This document shows positions 31,354-39,824 of a stretch of 43,440 nucleotides of DNA, piece after piece. The DNA comes from Thermoprotei archaeon. Lineage in GTDB: Archaea > Thermoproteota > Thermoprotei > Thermofilales > B20-G17. Each line of letters begins with the position of its first letter. The stretch's first letter is position 1. A model generated the notes under the pieces. It did no database searches and was not told where the DNA came from. It worked only from the letters and a program-made list of their open reading frames with translations. The stretch lies in assembly GCA_003650675.1 (NCBI GenBank), contig QMRH01000011.1, positions 1 through 43,440 on the forward strand, given 5' to 3'. A program made the position numbers and the translations under genes.

Positions 31354-32181
31354 TCAACAGTATTTAATAATTTCGCTAAATAAATCTTCAACCTTGGTCA
31401 CCTGTGTTCTAATCCTCGGAAGATACCTCTTTAACTTAATTGCACATTCAGTCACTTGTGGGGGTAGAAGTCTAGCTGTTTTAAGAACCTTCATGTCATT
31501 AAAAATGTCTTCAGGTGTACCTTCTGCGATTATACGTCCTCGAGCCATGACAATGATTTTTTCGAAATTCTCTACCGCGAATTCCACATCATGGGTAACC
31601 ACTATAACCGTCTTATTCTGTAGGGATAACAATTTCAGTAGTTGGGCTATCTTTTGCTTCTGGAAGTAATCCTGTCCTGTAGTCGGCTCATCAAAAATTA
31701 TTATTTCCGGGTTATAGCTCAACACGGATGCAATAGCTACTCTTTTTCTCTCACCTCCGCTGAGAAGAAAGGGTGAGGTCTTACGATATCTAGTTAAATC
31801 CATTACATTTAACGCCCATTCAGTCCTTTTTCTCACCACCTCCTCAGGGAAACCAAAGTTTCTTAAAGCAAATGCTATTTCATCCTCTACACTTTCCGCG
31901 AAAAGCTGGTGATCTGGATTCTGAAAAACTATCCCCACATGCCTGGCAAGAGTAGATACGGGTGTTCTACGTGTATCGTAGCCCAGTATTCTAACTTCTC
32001 CTTTAACCGGCTTGAGTAAACCGTTAAAATGTTTTATTAGAGTGGTCTTACCTGCACCGTTTTCGCCCATGATTGCAACTTTTTCACCCTTCTTGATTGT
32101 TAAATTTATGTTCGAGAGAACCATGTTTATGCCATCATATGTAAAGTAAACTTCTTTTAGGTAGACTGCGTTTTCCGGCAT
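31354..32181 (-). CDS. Energy-coupling factor (ECF) transporter ATPase, CbiO/EcfA type
   Basis: This is a 275-residue ABC ATPase with Walker A 'GENGAGKTT', Q-loop 'VFQNPDHQLFAESVEDEIAFAL' (typical of EcfA), signature 'LLSGGERKR', Walker B 'IIIFDEPTTGQD' and switch histidine 'VVTHDVEF'. EcfA proteins drive vitamin or metal-ion uptake with an EcfT and a substrate-binding S component. It overlaps the upstream EcfA gene by 25 nt, so the two are coupled. No EcfT or S gene is in the window. Confidence 0.9.
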   Translation of the reverse strand: MPENAVYLKEVYFTYDGINMVLSNINLTIKKGEKVAIMGENGAGKTTLIKHFNGLLKPVKGEVRILGYDTRRTPVSTLARHVGIVFQNPDHQLFAESVEDEIAFALRNFGFPEEVVRKRTEWALNVMDLTRYRKTSPFLLSGGERKRVAIASVLSYNPEIIIFDEPTTGQDYFQKQKIAQLLKLLSLQNKTVIVVTHDVEFAVENFEKIIVMARGRIIAEGTPEDIFNDMKVLKTARLLPPQVTECAIKLKRYLPRIRTQVTKVEDLFSEIIKYC

Positions 32182-33014
32182 CTTTTTGCCACCTCCACGG
32201 CCAGTTCGTCTGGTGTTAAAGGTATTTTATCGAGCTTTATACCCTGACGCTTGAGTTTTCTGTAAAGGACAATAACTTTTGGTATACCAACCCCTATTGT
32301 AAACACATCTGTTCTTGAAAGTGCATCCCTCGGCTCTCCATCAGCAATGATTCTACCCTTGTTCATTACTATTATTCGATCCACTAGCGGGGCTATTACC
32401 TCCAGCCTATGCTCGACCACTAGTATGGTTATGTTTAATTTTTTCCTTAGCTCGATCAGTAGATCAAATACTTCCAATGCGCTCACTGGATCGAGGTTAG
32501 CGGTGGGCTCGTCCATTACGAGAATCCTAGGTCTCATTGCTATTATAGATGCTATGGCAACTTTTTGTTGCTGTCCGCCTGAAAGCTCGAAGGGAGCCCG
32601 TTTTCGAAGATCTTCTATTCCGAGAAGCCTAAGAGCCTCATTTAACCTTTCCTTTATCTCATTTTGTGGTAGATTAAGGTTCTCTAGCCCGAAAATTATC
32701 TCTCTCTCCACGGTGGATGCAAAAAGCTGGTTTTCGGGGTTCTGAAAAACCATTCCCACGTATCTAGCCAATTCGTATGTTGGTGTATCTTTAACCTCTT
32801 TACCCAATATTTTGACAGACCCCTTGTATACGCCTTCATAGAAGTGGGGTATAAGTCCGTTGAGTGCACGACAAAACGTGCTTTTACCGCAGCCGGAGGG
32901 GCCGGTAATCAATATCATTTCCCCTTCCCGTATATCCAAGGAAATGTCCTTCAACGCCCAGAAAGAAGTTCCTTCATACTGGAAGCTGAAGTCCCTGAAC
33001 CGAGCTACAATCAT
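32157..33014 (-). CDS. Energy-coupling factor (ECF) transporter ATPase, first of pair
   Basis: The 285-residue ABC ATPase has Walker A 'GPSGCGKST', the EcfA-type Q-loop 'VFQNPENQLFASTVEREIIFGL', signature 'LSGGQQQK', Walker B 'ILVMDEPTANLDP' and 'VVEHRLE'. With the second ATPase it should form a heterodimer. It is first in the minus-strand pair and divergent from the Nog1-like GTPase. The ligand cannot be assigned because no S component is nearby. Confidence 0.9.
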   Translation of the reverse strand: MIVARFRDFSFQYEGTSFWALKDISLDIREGEMILITGPSGCGKSTFCRALNGLIPHFYEGVYKGSVKILGKEVKDTPTYELARYVGMVFQNPENQLFASTVEREIIFGLENLNLPQNEIKERLNEALRLLGIEDLRKRAPFELSGGQQQKVAIASIIAMRPRILVMDEPTANLDPVSALEVFDLLIELRKKLNITILVVEHRLEVIAPLVDRIIVMNKGRIIADGEPRDALSRTDVFTIGVGIPKVIVLYRKLKRQGIKLDKIPLTPDELAVEVAKRCRKTQST

Positions 33015-33153
33015 TGAAAGCCCCCTAAAGGTGCTTACAGTAGTATTCCATGGTCAATATAATCCACTGATTAAAAGCTTTACGTTGTTTAATGCTTCCT
33101 TCAGCCTTAGCCTTGGAATAAAATCCTTTATTTGGTAGTTCATTGGAGTCATA

Positions 33154-34188
33154 ATGGGTAGTGTTGTGGAAGAACAGCCTTTCAAAGGGATGTCGGTGGC
33201 ACCTAAACTAGATGAATTAGTGACCGCCGCCTTTAAGCGGGCTGCAAAAAGTAGTGTAAAAAAGCATGGGAAAGGTGTTAAGGATCTTCGGAAAATCTAT
33301 GAAAAGAAGATAAGAATAATAAGAGACTATACTGTAAAACGTCTACAAGATATATGCTTCACCACACCTAAAATAACTGAGCTTCATCCATTTTATCGAG
33401 AATGGGTTAAACTGATAGTTGACGTAGACGAGCTAAGACGGGAACTAGGTCACCTATATACGGTTTCAAAACTGGTAAACAAGATAGCTGGACAGGAACT
33501 GAGACGACTTAGATCGACTAGTAGACCCTCAGAGGCAAGAAGAGTATACAAGTCCTTTGTAGGACGTTTTTTCTCGCTAATGAAAACCATTGAAGAAACA
33601 CTATTAAACGTTAGAGAAAAACAGTTGAAACTAGTAAAAATCCAAAGTATAAATCCACTTAAACCAACAGTAGTGATAGCTGGTCCCCCGAATGTCGGTA
33701 AATCATCTCTTGTAAGAGCCCTGTCGAAGGCTAAACCCGAGGTAAGGGAATATCCCTTCACTACAAAGGAGTTGACAATAGGTCACATAAAGCTCAACAA
33801 TCACATTGTACAGGTGATCGACACCCCTGGATTGCTAGACCGACCGCTCGAGGAGAGAAATCCCATAGAACTTAAGGCAATTTTAGCATTAAAACACTTA
33901 GCATCCATTATAGTGTTTGTCCTAGACCCCACTGAGACCTGCGGGTTCCCGCTCGAATATCAACTACATGTGTTAGATGATGTTCTTAAAAACTTCAAAA
34001 ACATACCAATAATAGTGGCTTTGAATAAAAACGATATAGTAGATAAAAACCAGTTAAAGAAATTCTTAGAACACCTTTCTAAGAGAAGTATAGTGGATGC
34101 CGCTAAGATATCTGCTCTAAAAAGGGAGGGAATAGACGTTCTCATGGACAAAATAATGAAAAATCTTCACTTAGGCGCTATCTCTTGA
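33154..34188 (+). CDS. Nog1-type GTPase, ribosome assembly
   Basis: The 344-residue protein has an N-terminal helical bundle (1-165) typical of Nog1, then a GTPase domain with G1 'GPPNVGKSS' (from G177), G2 region 'YPFTTKEL', G3 'DTPGLLD' and G4 'NKND'. Nog1 helps large-subunit maturation in eukaryotes, and the archaeal forms are shorter, as here. Its end overlaps the convergent endonuclease IV gene by 22 nt. Confidence 0.9.
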   Translation: MGSVVEEQPFKGMSVAPKLDELVTAAFKRAAKSSVKKHGKGVKDLRKIYEKKIRIIRDYTVKRLQDICFTTPKITELHPFYREWVKLIVDVDELRRELGHLYTVSKLVNKIAGQELRRLRSTSRPSEARRVYKSFVGRFFSLMKTIEETLLNVREKQLKLVKIQSINPLKPTVVIAGPPNVGKSSLVRALSKAKPEVREYPFTTKELTIGHIKLNNHIVQVIDTPGLLDRPLEERNPIELKAILALKHLASIIVFVLDPTETCGFPLEYQLHVLDDVLKNFKNIPIIVALNKNDIVDKNQLKKFLEHLSKRSIVDAAKISALKREGIDVLMDKIMKNLHLGAIS

Positions 34189-35036
34189 AGAGATTTCTTC
34201 ATTTTTAGGGCATCCTCCTCAAGTAGGGGAGATTCACTGATAATGACAGCACTGTAACCTGTTTCTACGAGAACCTTGGCAAGCGGTGTAAAGTCAGGTC
34301 CATAGCCACTGCCTATAGGGTGATGGCGTACCTCGCCTCCCTCGCCGAACTCTATTTCACTAAAATGTATGTGAACTGGGTTAACGGCTTCTCGTCCAAG
34401 CTCCTTTTCAATGTACTCCAAGATATCTAAGTAATCGTTAACGTTTAACGGTCTCTCACCCCTACTTCTAGCGTAAATATGCGCGAAGTCGATTGTGGGG
34501 ATGCAATATTTTACGCCTATACTCCTAGATATTTCAACCACCTCCTCCAGACTCCCCACCTGCTTTACTTTCCCCGTAGTCTCAGGACTTAAAACCGTCC
34601 TTATACCCTTGGAGACGAGCTTCTCCACTAAGATCCCCAACCTTTCTATAACGTTTCTTAAGGCTACATTCGGCTCCAAGTCCCTGTAATATCCTGGATG
34701 GAAAACCACACGGTAAGCCCCCATCCAGTCTGCGGCTTCAGCGGCTCTGAAAAGTCTTTCTAAACTACCTTTATATGTCTCCTCCTTAGAAGCCGCTAAA
34801 TTAAGTGCATAAGGAGCATGCAATGAAAGCAATATACCGTATTCCCTAGCCAAGTTACCGAAATTAACTGCTTTTTCTTCACTTATATTAACCCGTCTAA
34901 CAGCCTCATACTCCATCGCATTTAAACCAAGCTGCTTAAGATATGGAGGTATATCCTCCAGCTTTTTACTCTTCAAACTTAAAGGTCTACCTGCAGGACC
35001 AAACCTGACCCTGTCCAGGGATACTCCACCCGCCAT
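34167..35036 (-). CDS. nfo: Endonuclease IV-type AP endonuclease
   Basis: The TIM-barrel protein carries the metal-ligand motifs of the Nfo family: 'LLSLHAPY', 'VVFHPGYY', 'LSPETTGK', 'TIDFAHIYAR' and 'HIHFSEIEF'. It cleaves DNA 5' of abasic sites in base excision repair. The start is set at ATG 35036 (MAGGVSLDRVRFG). The GTG nine nt upstream lies in AGTGATATC, which reads as the ribosome-binding site. The family includes related xylose-isomerase-like barrels, so the exact substrate range is not proven. Confidence 0.87.
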   Translation of the reverse strand: MAGGVSLDRVRFGPAGRPLSLKSKKLEDIPPYLKQLGLNAMEYEAVRRVNISEEKAVNFGNLAREYGILLSLHAPYALNLAASKEETYKGSLERLFRAAEAADWMGAYRVVFHPGYYRDLEPNVALRNVIERLGILVEKLVSKGIRTVLSPETTGKVKQVGSLEEVVEISRSIGVKYCIPTIDFAHIYARSRGERPLNVNDYLDILEYIEKELGREAVNPVHIHFSEIEFGEGGEVRHHPIGSGYGPDFTPLAKVLVETGYSAVIISESPLLEEDALKMKKSLQEIAPK

Positions 35037-35045
35037 AGATATCAC

Positions 35046-35590
35046 TATATTATGTCCACTTCAACAGTTAACCTTTTCGAACCAAAACAGATCATGAACG
35101 ATAATATACCATGATACAACAAACCTTCCATAGACTTTAATAATATCTTCCAATAAGATTACTCGAATGATGAATACTCAGCGAACCGAATAATGAGGAG
35201 AAGAGAGTCAACTGAAAATATAAAATGATCTTTAGAGAGTATGAGATCATTTTAAGAGGTTTGTTATCTCATAGATCTTCATGGAGTATACACCTAGATT
35301 TTCCCTCCTTATATTTTGGTCTAGAAAGTGTCCTTAGATTCTAGACAATATAATGAAAAAATGAAAAACTATGTTGAGGAATTGCTTGAAAAATTTGCAG
35401 AATATAGTTGATGGCTTAGAAATATTAGATGTATTTTAAGGGATTTTTAGGCGACGCTTTTTCTTAAGTCGCTTAAACTTATCCATTATTTCTGGGAGAT
35501 ATAAGATCCACCCTTATACGTGTCCAATATTGATCGTAATGGGTTAGATGGAAACATACAAAAATGTTTCTTGTATGTGTGAATTGAGGA
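35046..35590. other. 545-bp intergenic region without a supported gene
   Basis: The region between nfo and elp3 is AT-rich and has no credible reading frame. It holds a perfect 10-bp inverted repeat, AAAATGATCT (35222-35231) and AGATCATTTT (35244-35253), with a 12-nt loop. A shorter dyad, GCGAC/GTCGC, is at about 35451-35472. A fragment near 35350-35412 reads like a helical peptide ('YVEELLEKFAEY') and may be a gene remnant. Confidence 0.5.
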
Positions 35591-37060
35591 ATGGATGTGG
35601 ATAGAGAATCCGTGTTTTATACCGGGGTTCGAAGGGTGAAGAAGCCTGTAAGAGCTGTTTCAGGGGTTTTAGTAGTAGCTGTGATGACGCATCCGTATCC
35701 GTGTCCGCATGGTAGGTGCGTTTATTGTCCTGGGGGTGTACGTGAAGGTACACCTCAAAGTTATGTTGAAAAGTCTCCTGCAGTGTTGAGGGCAAAGCAA
35801 CACGGGTTTCATCCTTATCTTCAAACCCATGCACGTCTCTCACAGTACGTTGCCATGGGGCATAATCCCTCCAAGGTCGAGGTCATAGTCATGGGAGGAA
35901 CTTTCCCGGCGATGCCGTTAGACTATCAGGAATGGTTTATAGCAAACGTGTTAGAAGCGTTAAACCGTTTTCCTAAAAGCAGTATACCAGCTAAGTGGAT
36001 CTACCTTGAAGATGCCATGCGGAGAAACGAGAAAGCGAAGGTGAGGTGTGTTGGTTTAACCATCGAAACTAGACCGGATTGGTCTAAGGAAAAGCAAATA
36101 GACCGTTTTCTCCATTTAGGTGCAACCCGAATAGAACTTGGAGTTCAGACAATATACGATGATGTTCTAAGGAAGATTAAGAGAGGGCACATGGTTAGGG
36201 ACACAATAGTGGCAACACAGCTACTTAAAGATGCAGCATACAAGGTCGCCTACCACATCATGCCCGGGCTACCTGGATCAGATTTAGATAGAGATCTTGA
36301 AATGATGAGAACTCTCTTTGATGACAGCAAGTTTAGACCCGACATGCTGAAAATTTATCCCACAATTGTGGTGCCTGGAACAGAGCTTTACGAGTGGTGG
36401 AAGAAAGGGAAATACAGGTCTTATACGGACGAGGAGATAGTAGAGTTTTTGATTAAAGCTTTGCGAATAATACCCAAGTATGTCAGGATCATGCGTATCC
36501 AGAGGGACATCCCCTTACAGTATGTCGCAGCTGGAGTAAAGATCGGAAACCTAAGGGAAGTAGTCTACAGAGAGGCGTTGAAGAGGGGTATAAAACCGGT
36601 TGAAATAAGGTTTAGAGAAGTAGGTCACTATATTCTAAGAACAGGGAAAACACCGGCCCCGGAGAACATTAAGTTGACGAAACTTTTGTATGAGGCCAGC
36701 GGAGGATGGGAGGTATTCCTCTCCTTCGAGGATTTGAAGAACGATGTTCTTGTGGGTTTCCTGAGGCTAAGAATCCCGTCATCGGAAGCGCATAGACGTG
36801 AAATAGACTCTAGAACCGCCCTCGTACGCGAGCTACATGTATATGGATTTCAGACCCCTGTGGGCGTAAAATACGATACTTCGTGGCAACACAGGGGGTA
36901 TGGACGCCGACTGTTAAAAGCCGCTGAGGATATCGCCTTAAACGAGTTTGATTGTAAACGGATTCTAGTGATCTCGGGGGTAGGTGTGAGGGACTACTAT
37001 AGGAAGCACGGTTACAGAAAGGTTAAAGGAAGCTTCTACATGGGGAAGAAACTAAACTAA
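35591..37060 (+). CDS. elp3: Elp3-type tRNA uridine(34) acetyltransferase (short N terminus)
   Basis: The 489-residue protein joins a radical SAM domain with C38, C43 and C46 ('CPHGRCVYC') to a C-terminal GNAT acetyltransferase domain (about 375-489, with 'QHRGYGRRLLKAAE'). It should build the carboxymethyl-type modification at U34 of tRNA using acetyl-CoA and SAM. Archaeal Elp3 proteins of about 530-540 residues carry an extra N-terminal tRNA-binding region. Here only its last few residues remain ('VKKPVRAVSGV'), and an in-frame TGA lies two codons before the ATG. The gene converges on aIF2 beta with a 9-nt overlap. Confidence 0.93.
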   Translation: MDVDRESVFYTGVRRVKKPVRAVSGVLVVAVMTHPYPCPHGRCVYCPGGVREGTPQSYVEKSPAVLRAKQHGFHPYLQTHARLSQYVAMGHNPSKVEVIVMGGTFPAMPLDYQEWFIANVLEALNRFPKSSIPAKWIYLEDAMRRNEKAKVRCVGLTIETRPDWSKEKQIDRFLHLGATRIELGVQTIYDDVLRKIKRGHMVRDTIVATQLLKDAAYKVAYHIMPGLPGSDLDRDLEMMRTLFDDSKFRPDMLKIYPTIVVPGTELYEWWKKGKYRSYTDEEIVEFLIKALRIIPKYVRIMRIQRDIPLQYVAAGVKIGNLREVVYREALKRGIKPVEIRFREVGHYILRTGKTPAPENIKLTKLLYEASGGWEVFLSFEDLKNDVLVGFLRLRIPSSEAHRREIDSRTALVRELHVYGFQTPVGVKYDTSWQHRGYGRRLLKAAEDIALNEFDCKRILVISGVGVRDYYRKHGYRKVKGSFYMGKKLN

Positions 37061-37483
37061 AGGTGGCACCGAGGAGACTGCTCCGCACGCCCCACATTTG
37101 AGGAAATATACCCTCTTATCCTTGATGAGGAAGGTGTCTGGGTTATTACATACTGGGCAGAACACATATATTTTGATGTAACGCTGAAGCAGGGAATTTA
37201 GTCTCCTGTAATTAAACTCACCCTGAATAACCGCCATATTTCCTTCCAGGGAGCCGGGTGCCGCAAGCTCCTTTAAAAGAAATCTAAGAAGATGCCGCGG
37301 ATCCCTATTCAAGGTATCTGATACCTGTTTAAAGTTTTGTATGAAGGTTCTTTTACCACTAATCATAACCTCGAATACAGGAATCTTAAAACGCTCCCCC
37401 CTACTAGTAGGCCTTTTTGGAAGTTTTGTTAACGCCCTGTCCAACAGCTTCTCATATGAATAAAATTTTATAGACAAAACCAA
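37052..37483 (-). CDS. eif2B: Translation initiation factor aIF2 beta
   Basis: The 143-residue protein has the helical N-terminal segment that contacts aIF2 gamma, an alpha/beta core ('RPTSRGERFKIPVFEVMISGKRTFIQNF', 'RDPRHLLRFLLKELA') and a C-terminal zinc ribbon C109, C112, C130, C133. It is the beta subunit of the heterotrimeric factor that brings Met-tRNAi to the ribosome. The alpha subunit is also in this window (about 42 kb). It is convergent with elp3 and divergent from tfs. Confidence 0.95.
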   Translation of the reverse strand: MVLSIKFYSYEKLLDRALTKLPKRPTSRGERFKIPVFEVMISGKRTFIQNFKQVSDTLNRDPRHLLRFLLKELAAPGSLEGNMAVIQGEFNYRRLNSLLQRYIKIYVFCPVCNNPDTFLIKDKRVYFLKCGACGAVSSVPPLV

Positions 37484-37579
37484 CCCCTGTTTAAAACTAC
37501 TTCTTCCTAAAAAAGGTTTTCTATTTCCATAGCGAAAAAACTAATATTGCACCGACCAGACGTGTAAAAGAGGATGCAT

Positions 37580-37921
37580 ATGGAGTATTGTCCACAATGC
37601 AACTCTCTCCTACTACCGCAACGTCGCGGTAAACAAGTTATTTTAAAGTGTAAAAAATGCGGATTCGAGAAAACATTACATGGTAAAAACACTTTGAAAG
37701 ATAGATATATACTTAAGAAGAAGATCGAACATAAGCCGGAGGAGAAGATAATCGTATTAGAAAAAGAATTTAAAGTCGGCGTAAAGGTTCCGGCGAAATG
37801 TCCCAAATGCGGCCATAACGAAGCATACTACTACGAGCAACAAACACGTAGCGCAGATGAGCCTACAACTAGATTCTTTATGTGTGTTAAATGCGGCTAT
37901 AAATGGAGAGAATACGATTAA
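37580..37921 (+). CDS. tfs: Transcript cleavage factor TFS
   Basis: Two zinc ribbons are present: an Rpb9-like N-terminal ribbon (C4, C7, C24, C27) and a TFIIS-like C-terminal ribbon (C74, C77, C102, C105). The catalytic hairpin 'QTRSADEPTTRFF' has the D93-E94 pair that stimulates cleavage of backtracked RNA, so this is an active TFS rather than an inhibitory paralogue. I start at ATG 37580, six nt after AGAGG; the ATG at 37574 abuts that ribosome-binding site. The gene is followed by PCNA and primase genes. Confidence 0.93.
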   Translation: MEYCPQCNSLLLPQRRGKQVILKCKKCGFEKTLHGKNTLKDRYILKKKIEHKPEEKIIVLEKEFKVGVKVPAKCPKCGHNEAYYYEQQTRSADEPTTRFFMCVKCGYKWREYD

Positions 37922-38001
37922 AATAGGCATCGTCAACACTATCGAATTCTAAAAGGATTGATTTATATTTATGATGGACGAATGGAAAATGGTGGAAATT
38001 G

Positions 38002-38748
38002 ATGGGCGTAAGGTTTATATTTGGTGACGCCCGTGAATGGAAATATATCATACAAAGTCTAGCTACATTAATAGATGAAGCGAATTTCGTTTTTACCGCG
38101 GAGGGTCTAAAATTAAGGGCACTCGACCCTTCTAGAATAGCGATGATAGATTTAGAGTTGCCTTCAATTATTTTCGAGGAATACGAGTGCGACGAAGAAA
38201 CACTTGTAGGAGTGGATTTAGAAGAGCTGAATAAAATACTTAGGCGTGGAAGAGCCGATGAAAGAATAGGATTCGAAGTGACTGAAGGACGTCTGAAAGT
38301 AAAGATTATAGGGAAGGCTTCTAGAACCTTTAGTTTACCTTTAATAGATATAGTTGGCGAAGAACTGGGGCCCCTAAAAGTAACCTTCAATGTAAAGGCA
38401 AAACTGCTAAGTGACACGTTAAACGACGCCATAAAGGATGCTGAGCAAATAAGTGATGCTGTTAAGTTTAATGCCAACGAGGACGTATTTTCTCTTAACG
38501 CATCGAGCGATAAAGGAGAAGTAGAAGTAGTTTTCGATAAAGAGTCAGGTGCCCTAATAGAATACGAGGTAACAGAACCATCTACAGCTATTTATAGTAC
38601 GGGTTATCTCTCCGACATGTTGAAAAAAGCGTCTGCGCTCTCGGATATAGCAATAGTTGAGTTTTCATCCAATAAACCTTTATCTCTGAGCTTCGAGATA
38701 GCTGGAGGAGGCAGATTAACATACTACTTGGCCCCAAGAACAGAATAA
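38002..38748 (+). CDS. pcn: DNA polymerase sliding clamp PCNA
   Basis: The product has the two-domain clamp fold with 'DAREWKYIIQSLATLIDEANFVFTAEGLKLRALDPSRIAMIDLELPS' at the start and the interdomain stretch 'ELGPLKVTFNVKAKLL'. The C terminus 'AGGGRLTYYLAPRTE' is the PIP-box docking end. It forms a ring that tethers polymerase, Fen1 and ligase. Start ATG 38002 follows GGTGG at a good distance; the TTG three nt earlier is less likely. Only one PCNA gene lies in the window, so whether the ring is a homotrimer or heterotrimer cannot be told. Confidence 0.96.
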   Translation: MGVRFIFGDAREWKYIIQSLATLIDEANFVFTAEGLKLRALDPSRIAMIDLELPSIIFEEYECDEETLVGVDLEELNKILRRGRADERIGFEVTEGRLKVKIIGKASRTFSLPLIDIVGEELGPLKVTFNVKAKLLSDTLNDAIKDAEQISDAVKFNANEDVFSLNASSDKGEVEVVFDKESGALIEYEVTEPSTAIYSTGYLSDMLKKASALSDIAIVEFSSNKPLSLSFEIAGGGRLTYYLAPRTE

Positions 38749-38753
38749 AGTAA

Positions 38754-39824
38754 ATGAGCCACATGAAAAAGAAAACCTACAAACATGAGTTTATTTTTAC
38801 TCTAGCTGATTTAGTTAAATACCCCTTCACGCGTGATGCAATAGTTTTTGTAAGGAAGCTTGGTTTCGAAGTCAACGACCTTAAAACAGCCTTTGGTCAG
38901 GCTGTTTCAAATAGATCTATGGAAAGGATTATAGCCTCGTTAAAGAAAGAAAACGAATACATCCCCAGCGATAACCTCGAACTGGAGATACTCTCTTTTC
39001 CAGTTTCCCTCATAATGCTTAAACTTATAGACGACGACATGTTAACAAGAAAATACGCCGTCTTTGAATCCAAGAGGATTGGAGAACTTCTGCTCGAAGA
39101 GGAACCTGCTAAAGTACTTTATATTGCAAAGAAAACGTTCAACTGGGATATAAAGATAGTAACTGGTGGATCCCATAGGTATCCATGGGCTATACATTTT
39201 ACTGACTATATTTCAAATGTTCCTGAATATTCTCCAAAATGGAAGCTTGTTAACAGGCTGATAATCAAAGGATATGTGCTGGTGACAAGAGAGGAGGTGA
39301 TTCGTCTAATAGAAGAAAGGGTGAAAAAACTCATTGTAGAAAGAGTAAAAAACATGGAGATTGCCCCTGATCTTTCCTCGATCCTTGGAAGTCAGTTAAA
39401 GAGGATTCTAGAAGCCTGGTTGCCACAAAAGACCAAGGCATTGATCTCCGTTAAAGGCCTCGCTGTAAAGGAAAGCGACTACCCTCCCTGCATGCGGATC
39501 TTAATGGAGAAGGCCAAAAAAGGTGAAAACCTCTCCCATGCAGAGAGATTTGCGCTAGCAACCTTTCTCCTAAGCCTAGGAAAAAGTGTAGACGAGGTTG
39601 TAAACGTATTTTCCACAATGCCTGATTTCAATGAATCGCGAACACGGTATCAAGTGGAGCACTTGGCGGGTTTACGGGGTTCACGTAAGAAATATTCACC
39701 CTTTAACTGTGAAAACATGAGGACATATGGTTTATGCTATGCCGATGAAGTATGTAAAGGTATAAAACATCCCTTACAGTATTTCTTTAAGAGGGCTAAG
39801 AGAAGGGATGTAAATGTCGCGTGA
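38754..39824 (+). CDS. priL: DNA primase large subunit PriL
   Basis: The 356-residue protein has the helical N-terminal domain and the Fe-S C-terminal domain with four cysteines (C246, C319, C328, C334) in the expected spacing ('PPCMRIL', 'FNCENMRTYGLC', 'DEVC'). PriL with PriS makes RNA/DNA primers. The gene starts 5 nt after PCNA and overlaps priS by 11 nt. Confidence 0.94.
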   Translation: MSHMKKKTYKHEFIFTLADLVKYPFTRDAIVFVRKLGFEVNDLKTAFGQAVSNRSMERIIASLKKENEYIPSDNLELEILSFPVSLIMLKLIDDDMLTRKYAVFESKRIGELLLEEEPAKVLYIAKKTFNWDIKIVTGGSHRYPWAIHFTDYISNVPEYSPKWKLVNRLIIKGYVLVTREEVIRLIEERVKKLIVERVKNMEIAPDLSSILGSQLKRILEAWLPQKTKALISVKGLAVKESDYPPCMRILMEKAKKGENLSHAERFALATFLLSLGKSVDEVVNVFSTMPDFNESRTRYQVEHLAGLRGSRKKYSPFNCENMRTYGLCYADEVCKGIKHPLQYFFKRAKRRDVNVA

